Origin: Tenacibaculum todarodis
GTDB taxonomy: Bacteria > Bacteroidota > Bacteroidia > Flavobacteriales > Flavobacteriaceae
Length of the DNA stretch: 64,000 nt
Direction of reading: 5' to 3'
Assembly: GCF_001889045.1 (NCBI RefSeq)
Contig: NZ_CP018155.1
Location: 2,110,001 to 2,174,000, forward strand
Notes under the pieces: model-generated
Databases searched by the model: none
What the model was told of the DNA's origin: nothing
Seen by the model: only the letters and a program-made list of their open reading frames with translations
Shown here: one piece after another, positions 8,401 through 15,643 of the stretch
Numbering within the stretch: position 1 is the first letter of the stretch
Layout: every line of letters starts with the position of its first letter
Program-made: the position numbers and the translations under genes

Positions 8401-8893
8401 ACAACCACCAAACCGATTCCATATATTTTGGATCGTAGGTAATATATGGATCATCCATATTTACCCAATAACCCATTTTGTTGGTTAAATCGTGCCAAAT
8501 ATCTGTGTAACGCATTACCGCTTTTCTACAAGCTGCGTTGTAATCTTCTACAGAAATAGTTTTACCAATATCTTCTTTGGTAATACCTAATTCTTTTTCT
8601 ACGCCTAATTCAATTGGTAAACCGTGTGTATCCCAACCTGCTTTACGCTTAACTTGGTAACCTTTCATGGTTTTATAACGTGGAAAAATATCTTTAATGG
8701 CACGTGCTAAAACATGGTGAACTCCTGGTAAACCATTTGCTGAAGGAGGTCCTTCAAAAAACACATAAGGTTCTGCACCTTCTCTTGTAGTTACACTCTT
8801 TTCGAAAATATTATTTTCTTCCCAATAGTTTAAAATTTCTTCTGCTACTTTTGGTAAATCTAACTGCTTATATTCTGCGAATTTTACGCTCAT
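5489..8893 (-). CDS. ileS: Isoleucyl-tRNA synthetase
   Basis: 1134 residues, the long form typical of Bacteroidota. It charges tRNA-Ile and edits valine. The HIGH-like motif is GLPGVHHVLA (about 55-63), the CP1 editing domain contains TTTPWTLPSNTAL (the GWTTTPWTLPSN-type motif), and the KMSKR loop (HKMSKRLGN) is near residue 682. The anticodon-binding domain follows, then a C-terminal extension. It heads a minus-strand run with the traR/dksA-like gene. The long length and HIGH region resemble the type often less sensitive to mupirocin, but that is inference. Confidence 0.97.
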   Translation of the reverse strand: MSVKFAEYKQLDLPKVAEEILNYWEENNIFEKSVTTREGAEPYVFFEGPPSANGLPGVHHVLARAIKDIFPRYKTMKGYQVKRKAGWDTHGLPIELGVEKELGITKEDIGKTISVEDYNAACRKAVMRYTDIWHDLTNKMGYWVNMDDPYITYDPKYMESVWWLLKEIYTKKLMYKGYTIQPYSPKAGTGLSSHELNQPGTYQDVTDTTIVAQFKAIEETLPEFLQNEGTIYFLAWTTTPWTLPSNTALTVGNKIDYVLVETYNQYTFKPMNVILAKNLVGKQFDKKFNKVEEKSELLGYKEGDKKIPFYVVKEFKGKDLVGIKYEQLLEYVLPYENAENAFRVISGDFVTTEDGTGIVHTAPTFGADDALVAKQATPEIPPLLVLDDNGNTVPLVDLQGKFRPEMGEFAGKYVKNEYYTDGEAPEKSVDVELAIKLKTENKAFKVEKYVHSYPNCWRTDKPILYYPLDSWFIKVTDVKDKMFKLNETINWKPKSTGEGRFGNWLANANDWNLSRSRYWGIPLPIWRTEDGKEEICIGSVEELKAEMAKAVAAGVLAKDIYQDFEVGNMSNENYAKIDLHKNIVDEITLVSASGQPMKRESDLIDVWFDSGSMPYAQWHYPFENKEKIDKNESFPADFIAEGVDQTRGWFYTLHAIATMVFDSVAYKNVVSNGLVLDKNGHKMSKRLGNATDPFETLSTYGADATRWYMISNANPWDNLKFDVEGIAEVKRKFFGTLYNTYSFFCLYANIDKFDYSEDDVPLNERPEIDRWILSELNTLIKKVDEAYNEYEPTKATRAINSFVQDHLSNWYVRLCRRRFWKGEYEQDKISAYQTLYTCMLTVAKLSAPVAPFFMDRLYQDLMATTQQETFESIHLSTFPVYNEAIIDKALERKMEDAQTISSLVLSLRAKEKIKVRQPLQKIMIPVLDDAQKASILAVSDLIKSEVNVKEIELLDDASDILVKQIKPNFKTLGPKFGKDMKLVANVVQGFTAEDIQKIEKDEKISLEINEKMITLEVSDVVITSKDIEGWLVANSDGITVALDVTISDDLRKEGIARELVNRIQNARKDSGLEVTDKIKLTVLNFEDLAESVSINKDYIMSETLTNELVFVDALENGTEIEFDTIKSKILIQKM

Positions 8894-8986
8894 TTTATCG
8901 ATATTTCTTATACGGTTGCGAAATTACGGAATTTCTGTAAATTGTTGTGTTTGAAGTTTGAAAATGTAAGAATAAAGAAAAGTAAC

Positions 8987-10576
8987 TTAATTTCCGCTAT
9001 CTGGAATTGAATCTGGGTCTTCTTGATCTAAACTAATAATTTCTGAAGTGTTAATAATTGTATTGACAACATTTACAGTTGCAGCTATTTCAATAGTAAC
9101 TGTTTGCCCATTTATTATTGTTACTCCACTTAAATCCCAATCTCCAGTTGTAGAGTTATAGGTCCCAGAAGTAATGGTTGAATTTGCTAAGTTGAAGCTT
9201 AAACCTGTTGGTAATAAATCTCTCACTAAAACTCCAGTTGCATCTTGTGGGCCATTATTGGTTATTGACAATGTAAATACAACAACTTCTCCAACTTTTG
9301 GTAATGCTTTATCTACCGTTTTTGTTAAGCTTAAATCAGATGTTGGGACGATTTCTAAAGTAAAATAATCGTTGTCATTAAAGGTAGCAGTTGAAGAATA
9401 AACTCCACCAGATAAAGTTAAATTATATTCTTCAACAATTGTACTAAAATCTGACGCTGTACTTCTTACCAGTTTTAAAATTCCAGCTGGTGTTCCTGTT
9501 AAATCTAAATCTGACGCATTTAAAGAAAAATTAACGGCTCCAACATCACTTCTTTCGCTAACCCGCCATTTTGTATCAATTTGATATCTTTTACTTGGCG
9601 ATGCAACTGCTGAAAAATTATAACTTGCATTCATTACATTTTCTCCCCAAAATAGGTATTCATCGTTTTGCAAATCATTTGGGTTGCTAATTTTAACAAT
9701 ACCTGTTCCTTGTGAATCAGTATGATTTGTTCCATCAGTTGCTTGACCGATACCTGCAACTTTATGATCAAAATCTCCATTTTCATCTTCATTATAAATG
9801 TTATCTGATATAGCAATACTTCCTAATTTTGCACTTAAATAATTATCTACAATATTCTTTTCTGCTAAAGACAGTCTATTATTATATAAAATTACCTCAT
9901 AAAAATCTCCACTTGCTTCATCTGCTCCATTTGTATTTCTTCCAATTCTGTCATAAGGAATTCCAACGGTTGAACTACCAACATTAATAGTACTTGTTAG
10001 ATTATTTGAAAATATATTTACACTACTTGATGCATTGTTCTTATGAAAAGAAACAATTGTATTTGCTCCAAAAGGAGAAGGTAATGTTGATTGATAATCT
10101 GCTACACCATAGCGAGTATATCCAATTCTATTAGTATTTGACCATTGCTCTACTCTAAGAGATAATGAACCTCCATCAAAAAAGGTGTTACTTCTTCCTG
10201 AATTAACAGGGTTTAAAGCAAAAAAAGCACTTGCATTTGTATATGTTCCAGTAGAAGTTGCATTTAAAAATTGTGCAGGATTTGTGCCTGCATTAAAATT
10301 TACGGCATTAAATGTTGGTAATGCATAAGTTGGTCTTCTGTTTCCTGTATTTGTAAAATTATTTCCATTTCCGCTATAATCGTTCCAAGAACTTATTCTA
10401 CTTCCTAAAGCAGGATTATTAGTTATATCTCCATCTGCATTAATATCACTTCCTCTCAACCAAATTTTTAAATTTGAAGTTCCATCTATTGAACCAACAC
10501 CACCAGGGCCAGTTTGAGAAAACATTTTAATACTGAATATTAAAAATAAATAAAATATAATCTTATTAATTTTCAT
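8987..10576 (-). CDS. Secreted LamG/DUF11-like surface protein, probably truncated at the C-terminus
   Basis: 529 residues. It has a signal peptide (to about residue 20, ending FSQ), a LamG/concanavalin-like region (about 25-255, starting GTSNLKIWLRG), a middle beta domain (about 255-410), and one DUF11 repeat (about 412-515: SLTKTVDKALPKVGEVVVFTL). It stops within the acidic Asp-Pro-rich linker (EDPDSIPDSGN) that normally leads to the next DUF11 unit or to a sorting domain. No T9SS C-terminal domain is present. It may be an adhesin fragment or a complete but short protein. Confidence 0.75.
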   Translation of the reverse strand: MKINKIIFYLFLIFSIKMFSQTGPGGVGSIDGTSNLKIWLRGSDINADGDITNNPALGSRISSWNDYSGNGNNFTNTGNRRPTYALPTFNAVNFNAGTNPAQFLNATSTGTYTNASAFFALNPVNSGRSNTFFDGGSLSLRVEQWSNTNRIGYTRYGVADYQSTLPSPFGANTIVSFHKNNASSSVNIFSNNLTSTINVGSSTVGIPYDRIGRNTNGADEASGDFYEVILYNNRLSLAEKNIVDNYLSAKLGSIAISDNIYNEDENGDFDHKVAGIGQATDGTNHTDSQGTGIVKISNPNDLQNDEYLFWGENVMNASYNFSAVASPSKRYQIDTKWRVSERSDVGAVNFSLNASDLDLTGTPAGILKLVRSTASDFSTIVEEYNLTLSGGVYSSTATFNDNDYFTLEIVPTSDLSLTKTVDKALPKVGEVVVFTLSITNNGPQDATGVLVRDLLPTGLSFNLANSTITSGTYNSTTGDWDLSGVTIINGQTVTIEIAATVNVVNTIINTSEIISLDQEDPDSIPDSGN

Positions 10577-10588
10577 AATGTAAAAACA

Positions 10589-11365
10589 TTAGAATCCTCT
10601 TTCATCTTTAATTTTCTCGTAGGCTTCTTGTATTTTCTGAAACTTCTCTTGAGCAACTTTAATATGTTCTGGTCCTAAATCTTGTAATTTATCGGGATGA
10701 TGTTTTTTAGCCATTTTTCTGTAGGCTTTCTTAACTTCTGCATCCGTTGCCGATTTTGTTATTTCTAAGATTTTATAAGCACTATCAACTGCATTAAAAA
10801 ACATTGCTTTTATGGAAACATAATCGCGTTGATTGATGTATAAATATCCTGCAATTTTTCTTATTTCTTCTTCTTCGGATGCTGTAACGTTACCGTCTGC
10901 TTTTGAAATTCCGAATAAAAAATGAACTAATTGCAATCTTGATGCGTGCGTCATATGTTCGCGGATTTGCATACATACTTGACGTACAGATACTTTCTTT
11001 TTTAGAATTCCGCTAAAAAGTCTAAATGCAGAATTTGCACGTTCTTTACCGTACATGTTTACAAAATGCTGACGGACATAATCTAACTCGCGCTGATCTA
11101 CTTTACCATCTGCTTTTATAACTACTGATGCTAAAACCAATAAACTGATTTCAAAATCGCCCGATTGTGTTTGACTTTGTTGTGGTCTTCTTCTACCACG
11201 AGTTTGGGTTTGTCGTCCTCTTTCGTAATCTATTTGTTCTTGGTTAAATCCATCCAATTTAAATCCGTCTACAAAACTACCAACTGCAAAACCAATTATT
11301 GCTCCTATTGGTCCGCCTAATGTAAATCCTAAACTTGCGCCTAACCAGCTTGCAAATTTCCCCAT
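10589..11365 (-). CDS. DjlA-like co-chaperone: TerB domain plus J domain
   Basis: 258 residues. A glycine-rich N-terminal membrane segment (about 5-32) is followed by a variable basic linker, a TerB domain (about 70-190) and a C-terminal DnaJ domain (about 200-258) with the HPD tripeptide at about 223-225 (KKHHPDK). This is the DjlA order (TM-TerB-J). It is expected to stimulate DnaK at the membrane. The short distance to the secreted-protein gene (12 bp) suggests co-transcription. A tandem 16-bp repeat lies in its promoter region. Confidence 0.88.
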   Translation of the reverse strand: MGKFASWLGASLGFTLGGPIGAIIGFAVGSFVDGFKLDGFNQEQIDYERGRQTQTRGRRRPQQSQTQSGDFEISLLVLASVVIKADGKVDQRELDYVRQHFVNMYGKERANSAFRLFSGILKKKVSVRQVCMQIREHMTHASRLQLVHFLFGISKADGNVTASEEEEIRKIAGYLYINQRDYVSIKAMFFNAVDSAYKILEITKSATDAEVKKAYRKMAKKHHPDKLQDLGPEHIKVAQEKFQKIQEAYEKIKDERGF

Positions 11366-11385
11366 GTTTTTGTTTTTTATAGTAG

Positions 11386-11393
11386 CAAAGTTA
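11386..11393 (-). promoter_or_regulatory. Putative -7 box for the djlA-like gene
   Basis: On the minus strand it reads TAACTTTG (TAnnTTTG), 20 bp before the start at 11365. It overlaps the edge of a perfect tandem repeat. Confidence 0.5.
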
Positions 11394-11421
11394 CAAAGTA
11401 AAAAAGTTACAAAGTAAAAAA
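11390..11421. repeat. Perfect tandem duplication of a 16-bp unit
   Basis: GTTACAAAGTAAAAAA occurs twice head to tail (11390-11405 and 11406-11421), just upstream of the djlA-like gene. Confidence 0.9.
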
Positions 11422-11445
11422 CAATGAAAAAAACAGATTGATAAG

Positions 11446-11581
11446 CCTGCGTGAAGGATTGAAATATTTGTTTGAGCTCTTTTTTTGAGGAACGAGGAAA
11501 AAAGCGAGTATTGAAAGCCTGACGGATTTGTAGTTTTTTGTGTAGAGAAACGAAGCAAAAAGCTATAAATGCGACACGCCC
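11446..11581 (+). ncRNA. Structured intergenic element resembling Flavo-1 RNA, copy A
   Basis: Contains GCGTGAAGGATTGAA, then TTTTTTTGAGGAACGA with a later A-rich partner, then GAAAGCCTGAC, and closes with ACACGCCC. GCGTG (11449-11453) can pair with CACGC (11575-11579). The same blocks occur in the same order at 40411-40563. I recall this pattern from Flavobacteria and think it is the Flavo-1 motif, but I cannot run the covariance model. The whole 288-bp gap between the djlA-like gene and the bacilliredoxin holds no protein gene. Confidence 0.55.
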
Positions 11582-11624
11582 ATATTTCGACTGCGCTCAA
11601 TACAAGGAATTTTAGAAAAATGAG

Positions 11625-11632
11625 TATCTTTG
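11625..11632 (+). promoter_or_regulatory. Putative -7 box for the bacilliredoxin gene
   Basis: TATCTTTG, an exact TAnnTTTG match, 21 bp before the start at 11654. No clear -33 TTG. Confidence 0.45.
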
Positions 11633-11653
11633 TAGTTCAAAATTTTATAGAAT

Positions 11654-12064
11654 ATGTATCCAGAAGAATTAGTAAAACCAATGAGAGACGAGCTTATAAA
11701 CGCTGGTTTTGACGCATTATATACCGCTGAAGACGTAGAAAACGCCTTAGCAAAAGAAGGAACAACTTTAGTAATGGTAAACTCTGTTTGTGGTTGTGCT
11801 GCAGGAACTGCAAGACCGGGAGCAATTGCTTCTTTAGGTGCAGGTAAATTTCCTACGCATTTAACTACTGTTTTTGCAGGTGTTGAGAAAGAATCTACAG
11901 CTAAGGCTCGTGAATATATGATTCCTTTTCCTCCATCTTCTCCAGCAATTGCGCTGTTTAAAGATGGTAATTTAGTACATATGTTAGAGCGTCACCACAT
12001 TGAAGGTAGATCTGCGCAAATGATTGCTCAGAATTTAGCAGGTGCTTATGATGAGTTTTGTTAG
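11654..12064 (+). CDS. BrxA/BrxB family bacilliredoxin
   Basis: 136 residues, normal length for the YphP/YqiW family. The redox motif is CGC (C46-G-C48 in NSVCGCAAGTARPG). In Firmicutes such proteins remove bacillithiol from mixed disulfides. Whether this organism makes bacillithiol cannot be judged here, although many Bacteroidota do. The gene is monocistronic: it is preceded by a structured RNA-like element and followed by a bidirectional terminator, convergent with sufS. Confidence 0.93.
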   Translation: MYPEELVKPMRDELINAGFDALYTAEDVENALAKEGTTLVMVNSVCGCAAGTARPGAIASLGAGKFPTHLTTVFAGVEKESTAKAREYMIPFPPSSPAIALFKDGNLVHMLERHHIEGRSAQMIAQNLAGAYDEFC

Positions 12065-12103
12065 TATTTAGAAACAAGACTTTTAGAGACAAGAAACAAG
12101 ACT

Positions 12104-12132
12104 AAAAAACCACTCTTTCGAGTGGTTTTTTT
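12104..12132. terminator. Bidirectional terminator between bacilliredoxin gene and sufS
   Basis: Stem 12104-12115 with 12120-12131 (core CCACTC/GAGTGG) has a 4-nt loop, with A and T runs on the two sides, so it can end both convergent transcripts. Confidence 0.92.
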
Positions 12133-12134
12133 AT

Positions 12135-13346
12135 TTATGATAACATCATTTTTGCTTTTTTGATGGCTTCAATCATTACATCTATTTCTTCTCTAGTATT
12201 GTAAAAAGCAAAAGATGCTCTTACCGTTCCTGGTATTTTATAGAACTCCATTATTGGCTGTGCACAATGATGTCCTGTTCTTACAGCAACACCTAACTTG
12301 TCTAAAATTACACCAATATCATATGGATGAATTCCTTCTATGTTGAATGAAATTACAGATGTTTTATGTGTTGTTCCGTAAATTCTTAATCCGTCTATTT
12401 CTAATAATTTTTGGGTTCCATAAGCTAATAGGTAGTCTTCTTGTTGTTGAATGTTATCGAATCCAACAGAATTCATGTAGTCTAATGCTACTCCAAAAGC
12501 TATTCCACCACAAATATTTGGTGTTCCTGCTTCAAATTTATGTGGTAAACCTGCGTAGGTAGTTTTTTCGAACGTTACAGTTTCTATCATTTCTCCACCT
12601 CCTTGATATGGTGGTAACATTTTTAATAACTCTTCTTTTCCGTAAAGCAATCCAACTCCAGTTGGTCCACATATTTTATGCGCAGACGCTACATAAAAAT
12701 CTACATCTAATTCTTGTACATCTGGTTTTATATGTGGTGTTGCTTGTGCTCCGTCAATTAAAACATAGGCGCCAAATTTATGCGCTGCATGTATAATTTC
12801 TTCAATTGGATTTATAGTTCCTAAAGCATTTGAAACGTGATTACAGAAAACCAATTTTGTTTTTCCGTTTAGTAATTCGTGATAATTATCCATGCGTAAA
12901 GAACCATCTTCGTCCATTGGAATTACCTTTAAAACAGCGCCAGTTTTTTCGCATAACATTTGCCAAGGCACAATATTAGAATGGTGTTCTAATGCAGAAA
13001 CTATAATTTCATCTCCTTCTTCTAATAACTCAGAAAAACCAGATGCAACCATGTTTATTCCATGTGTTGTTCCTGTGGTAAAAATGATTTCGTATGAATG
13101 TTTTGCATTAAAATGTTGTTGAATTTTAATACGTGCTTCTTCATATTTATCGGTAGCTTCTTGACTTAAACTATGAACACCACGATGAATATTTGCATTG
13201 TAATTTGAATAATAATCTACAATTGCATCAATAACCACTTGTGGCGTTTGTGATGTTGCTCCATTATCAAAATACACTAAAGGCTTGTTATTTACCATTC
13301 TTTTAAGAATAGGGAAATCAGCACGAATTTTATCAACTTTAAACAT
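12135..13346 (-). CDS. sufS: SufS-type cysteine desulfurase
   Basis: 403 residues, group II (SufS/CsdA-like). It takes sulfur from L-cysteine for Fe-S cluster assembly. PLP-binding lysine lies in SAHKICGPTGVG (about residue 224); the catalytic cysteine lies in VRTGHHCAQP (about 358). The N-terminal YFDNGATSQTP and RGVHSLS are typical. In many Flavobacteriaceae sufS follows sufD, but here it stands alone, about 40 kb from sufABCD, with its own promoter and a terminator 3' of it. No sufE is next to it. Confidence 0.94.
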   Translation of the reverse strand: MFKVDKIRADFPILKRMVNNKPLVYFDNGATSQTPQVVIDAIVDYYSNYNANIHRGVHSLSQEATDKYEEARIKIQQHFNAKHSYEIIFTTGTTHGINMVASGFSELLEEGDEIIVSALEHHSNIVPWQMLCEKTGAVLKVIPMDEDGSLRMDNYHELLNGKTKLVFCNHVSNALGTINPIEEIIHAAHKFGAYVLIDGAQATPHIKPDVQELDVDFYVASAHKICGPTGVGLLYGKEELLKMLPPYQGGGEMIETVTFEKTTYAGLPHKFEAGTPNICGGIAFGVALDYMNSVGFDNIQQQEDYLLAYGTQKLLEIDGLRIYGTTHKTSVISFNIEGIHPYDIGVILDKLGVAVRTGHHCAQPIMEFYKIPGTVRASFAFYNTREEIDVMIEAIKKAKMMLS

Positions 13347-13363
13347 AATACTAAATTATACAA

Positions 13364-13371
13364 CAAAGATA
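13364..13371 (-). promoter_or_regulatory. Putative -7 box for sufS
   Basis: On the minus strand this reads TATCTTTG, an exact TAnnTTTG match, 17 bp before the sufS start. Confidence 0.5.
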
Positions 13372-13438
13372 AGGCATGCTTTTTACAACACCTACACAAT
13401 AAATTATTTGTTACATTTACCTAACCAAACTACTACAC

Positions 13439-14761
13439 ATGAAAACTTTAAAACGAATTTTATTACTATTGGCTGTTTTACTTTTAATAGCCGTTTTTTA
13501 CAATTACCCAAAGTTGAATATTTTAGCAGGTTATTCTGCAAAATATGCAAGTTCTTCGGTTTTTGTAGCTGATAGAACTTTGGAATTTACTGATAAAACT
13601 GACTTAGATTTTGCTCCAATTAATTTGGCTTCTGATGAAATTTCTACAGAAGAAAAATGGGCAAGATCATCTGCTTTTGGTTTATTAACAAGAAAAGCAA
13701 TTTATAGAGAAGGTTTAGGTAGCGTTTTAATTACTGATGAAAGTGATTTAGAGAAAAATTCGTTAGTTCCTAAACGATTAACTCCCGATAATATTACTCC
13801 TTATCCGTATGGAAATGCAGCACAAAAAGATACTGTCTTCACAAATATTGATTACACTAAATTGAACGAAACTGTTACTTCAATTTTTAGTGATTCAACA
13901 AAAACAAGAGCGGTTGTTGTAATTTATAAAGACCAAATTATTGCTGAAAAATATGATACTGGTTTTGATAAAAACTCTAAAATATTAGGTTGGTCAATGA
14001 CAAAAAGCATTACAGGAACTTTGGTTGGAATGCGTCAGTTTGAAGGGAAAATGAATGTGCAAAACAAGGCGCCAATAACAGCATGGCAAAATGATCCTAG
14101 AAAAGAAATTACCATTCATAATTTATTACAAATGAATAGTGGTTTGGAATGGGATGAAAATTACGATGAAATTTCTGACGCTACGCAAATGCTATTCCTT
14201 GATAAGGATATGACCAAAATGCAAGCTAAAAAACAATTTGTAGGAAAACCGGACGAAACTTGGAATTATTCATCAGGAACTACTAATGTGTTATCTGGAA
14301 TATTGCGTGATAATTTTGCTACGCATCAAGAATATTTAGATTATTGGTACACAGCTTTGATTGATAAAATTGGTATGAATTCTATGCTTGTTGAAACCGA
14401 TTTAAGCGGAAACTACGTTGGTTCTTCTTACGGTTGGGCAACACCAAGAGATTGGGCTAAATTAGGCTTGTTGTATCTTAAAAATGGAACTTGGAAAGGC
14501 GAACAATTGTTTGATAAAGATTGGGTAGATTACGCAACTACACCAACACCAACTTCAGATGGTTGGTATGGAGCTCAAATTTGGTTAAATGCCGGAAACA
14601 GATATCCTGATATACCAAAAAACATGTATTCTTTTAACGGTTACCAAGGACAAAATGTATTTATTTTACCAAATGAAGAATTGGTAATTGTTAGAATGGG
14701 ATTAACTAAAAAAGCCGATGTGAATAGTTTTTTGAGTGGGATTTTAAAAAGTTTTAAATAA
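13439..14761 (+). CDS. Beta-lactamase family (class C-like) serine hydrolase
   Basis: 440 residues. An N-terminal membrane anchor or signal (LLLLAVLLLIAVFY) is followed by a periplasmic serine-hydrolase domain (about 150-440). The active-site SxxK is in LGWSMTKSITG, and the tyrosine motif is WNYSSGTTNV (YSS instead of YxN). Such proteins are esterases, peptidases or transpeptidase-like enzymes more often than true beta-lactamases. Substrate unknown. An HNH-like gene follows 5 bp later. Confidence 0.87.
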   Translation: MKTLKRILLLLAVLLLIAVFYNYPKLNILAGYSAKYASSSVFVADRTLEFTDKTDLDFAPINLASDEISTEEKWARSSAFGLLTRKAIYREGLGSVLITDESDLEKNSLVPKRLTPDNITPYPYGNAAQKDTVFTNIDYTKLNETVTSIFSDSTKTRAVVVIYKDQIIAEKYDTGFDKNSKILGWSMTKSITGTLVGMRQFEGKMNVQNKAPITAWQNDPRKEITIHNLLQMNSGLEWDENYDEISDATQMLFLDKDMTKMQAKKQFVGKPDETWNYSSGTTNVLSGILRDNFATHQEYLDYWYTALIDKIGMNSMLVETDLSGNYVGSSYGWATPRDWAKLGLLYLKNGTWKGEQLFDKDWVDYATTPTPTSDGWYGAQIWLNAGNRYPDIPKNMYSFNGYQGQNVFILPNEELVIVRMGLTKKADVNSFLSGILKSFK

Positions 14762-14766
14762 TTATT

Positions 14767-15525
14767 ATGAAGAAATGCTTGTGGTGCTTTAAAAATGAAA
14801 ATGAAACACTTTTTATTAAAAAAGCTCATACAATTCCAAAATCTTTAGGTGGTCAAAACTATAATCAAAATGTTTGTGATGAGTGCAATGAATATTTTGG
14901 AACGAAGCATGAAAATATCTATTCAATTGAAGAGGCATTAAAAGAAGGGTTTAATATTACTCGCTATAGAATATTGTTATCGTCACCAAATAAAAGGAAA
15001 ACAGGAGGATTTAAATCTCGTTTTTTTGAGATTAAAGAACGTAAAGGAAAGAAATCTGTACGATATAATAACTCATTTAAATTTAATTCAAATTTTCAAA
15101 AGGAATTATGTCGTTCATTTAAAAGAGGATTGTATAAAATGTTTTTTGAAGAACTTAATAGGCAAAAAAATATTGGTTATGAAGATAACTTTAATTTCAT
15201 AAGAAATTTCGCCCGATATAATAAAGGTGATATACCTGTTTTTTATTTTAATAGACTATATGGAATTTTTATGTTAACTGAAAATGAAGCAGCAACACCT
15301 TTTTTATTGTTTGACAGAATGAAATATTTATTTTCAAACAAAAAATTTCAGGAAATTGAATTCTTAGGTCATGTTTTTGGTTTTCCAATATCAAGTTATG
15401 ATGAAAATGAATTTAAAGAATATATAGAAAAATCCCTCAAAGAAAAAACAACTTTTTTCAAAGACATTACTTTAATTAAAAAGTTCACAGATATAGATTT
15501 TATACATAGTATTATGAATAAATAA
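14767..15525 (+). CDS. HNH endonuclease-like protein (HNH_5 type)
   Basis: 252 residues. The N-terminal 45 residues form a zinc/HNH-like module: CLWCF (CxxC), AHTIPKSLGGQ, then CDECNEYFG (CxxCN). This order matches HNH_5-type domains. The rest (about 60-252) is basic and helical, with no motif I recognise. The family name does not prove nuclease activity. It sits 5 bp behind the serine hydrolase and is closed by a strong terminator. I see no methylase or restriction partner. Confidence 0.75.
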   Translation: MKKCLWCFKNENETLFIKKAHTIPKSLGGQNYNQNVCDECNEYFGTKHENIYSIEEALKEGFNITRYRILLSSPNKRKTGGFKSRFFEIKERKGKKSVRYNNSFKFNSNFQKELCRSFKRGLYKMFFEELNRQKNIGYEDNFNFIRNFARYNKGDIPVFYFNRLYGIFMLTENEAATPFLLFDRMKYLFSNKKFQEIEFLGHVFGFPISSYDENEFKEYIEKSLKEKTTFFKDITLIKKFTDIDFIHSIMNK

Positions 15526-15556
15526 AAAAACCGATACAGAAATGTATCGGTTTTTT
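15525..15556. terminator. Bidirectional terminator between HNH gene and nqrF
   Basis: Stem core CCGATAC (15531-15537) with GTATCGG (15544-15550), 6-nt loop, flanked by A and T runs. Ends the HNH transcript and probably also the nqr operon from the other side. Confidence 0.9.
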
Positions 15557-15569
15557 GTTTTATAATGAA

Positions 15570-15631
15570 GTCTCGACTGCGCTTGACTTGACATTTTAAT
15601 TTTGAAGATACTGAAACAAGTTCAGCATGAC
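15570..15631. repeat. Degenerate flavobacterial intergenic repeat (TCTCGACTGCGCT ... TTCAGCATGAC)
   Basis: The right half (15607-15631) is the reverse complement of a GTCATGCTGAACTTGTTTCAG-type unit also seen at 27026-27050 with few changes. The left half begins TCTCGACTGCGCTTGAC, and a related fragment occurs near 11586. It lies downstream of nqrF, and nothing coding is here. Confidence 0.7.
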
Positions 15632-15643
15632 AAAAGTTATTGT

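Noticed and set aside
11391..11600. Minus-strand 69-residue frame
   Set aside because: It lies across the tandem repeat and the Flavo-1-like element; its peptide has no recognisable features.
13439..14761. True class C beta-lactamase (antibiotic resistance)
   Set aside because: SxxK is present, but the YxN motif is YSS and the protein is anchored and longer; a general serine hydrolase is more likely.
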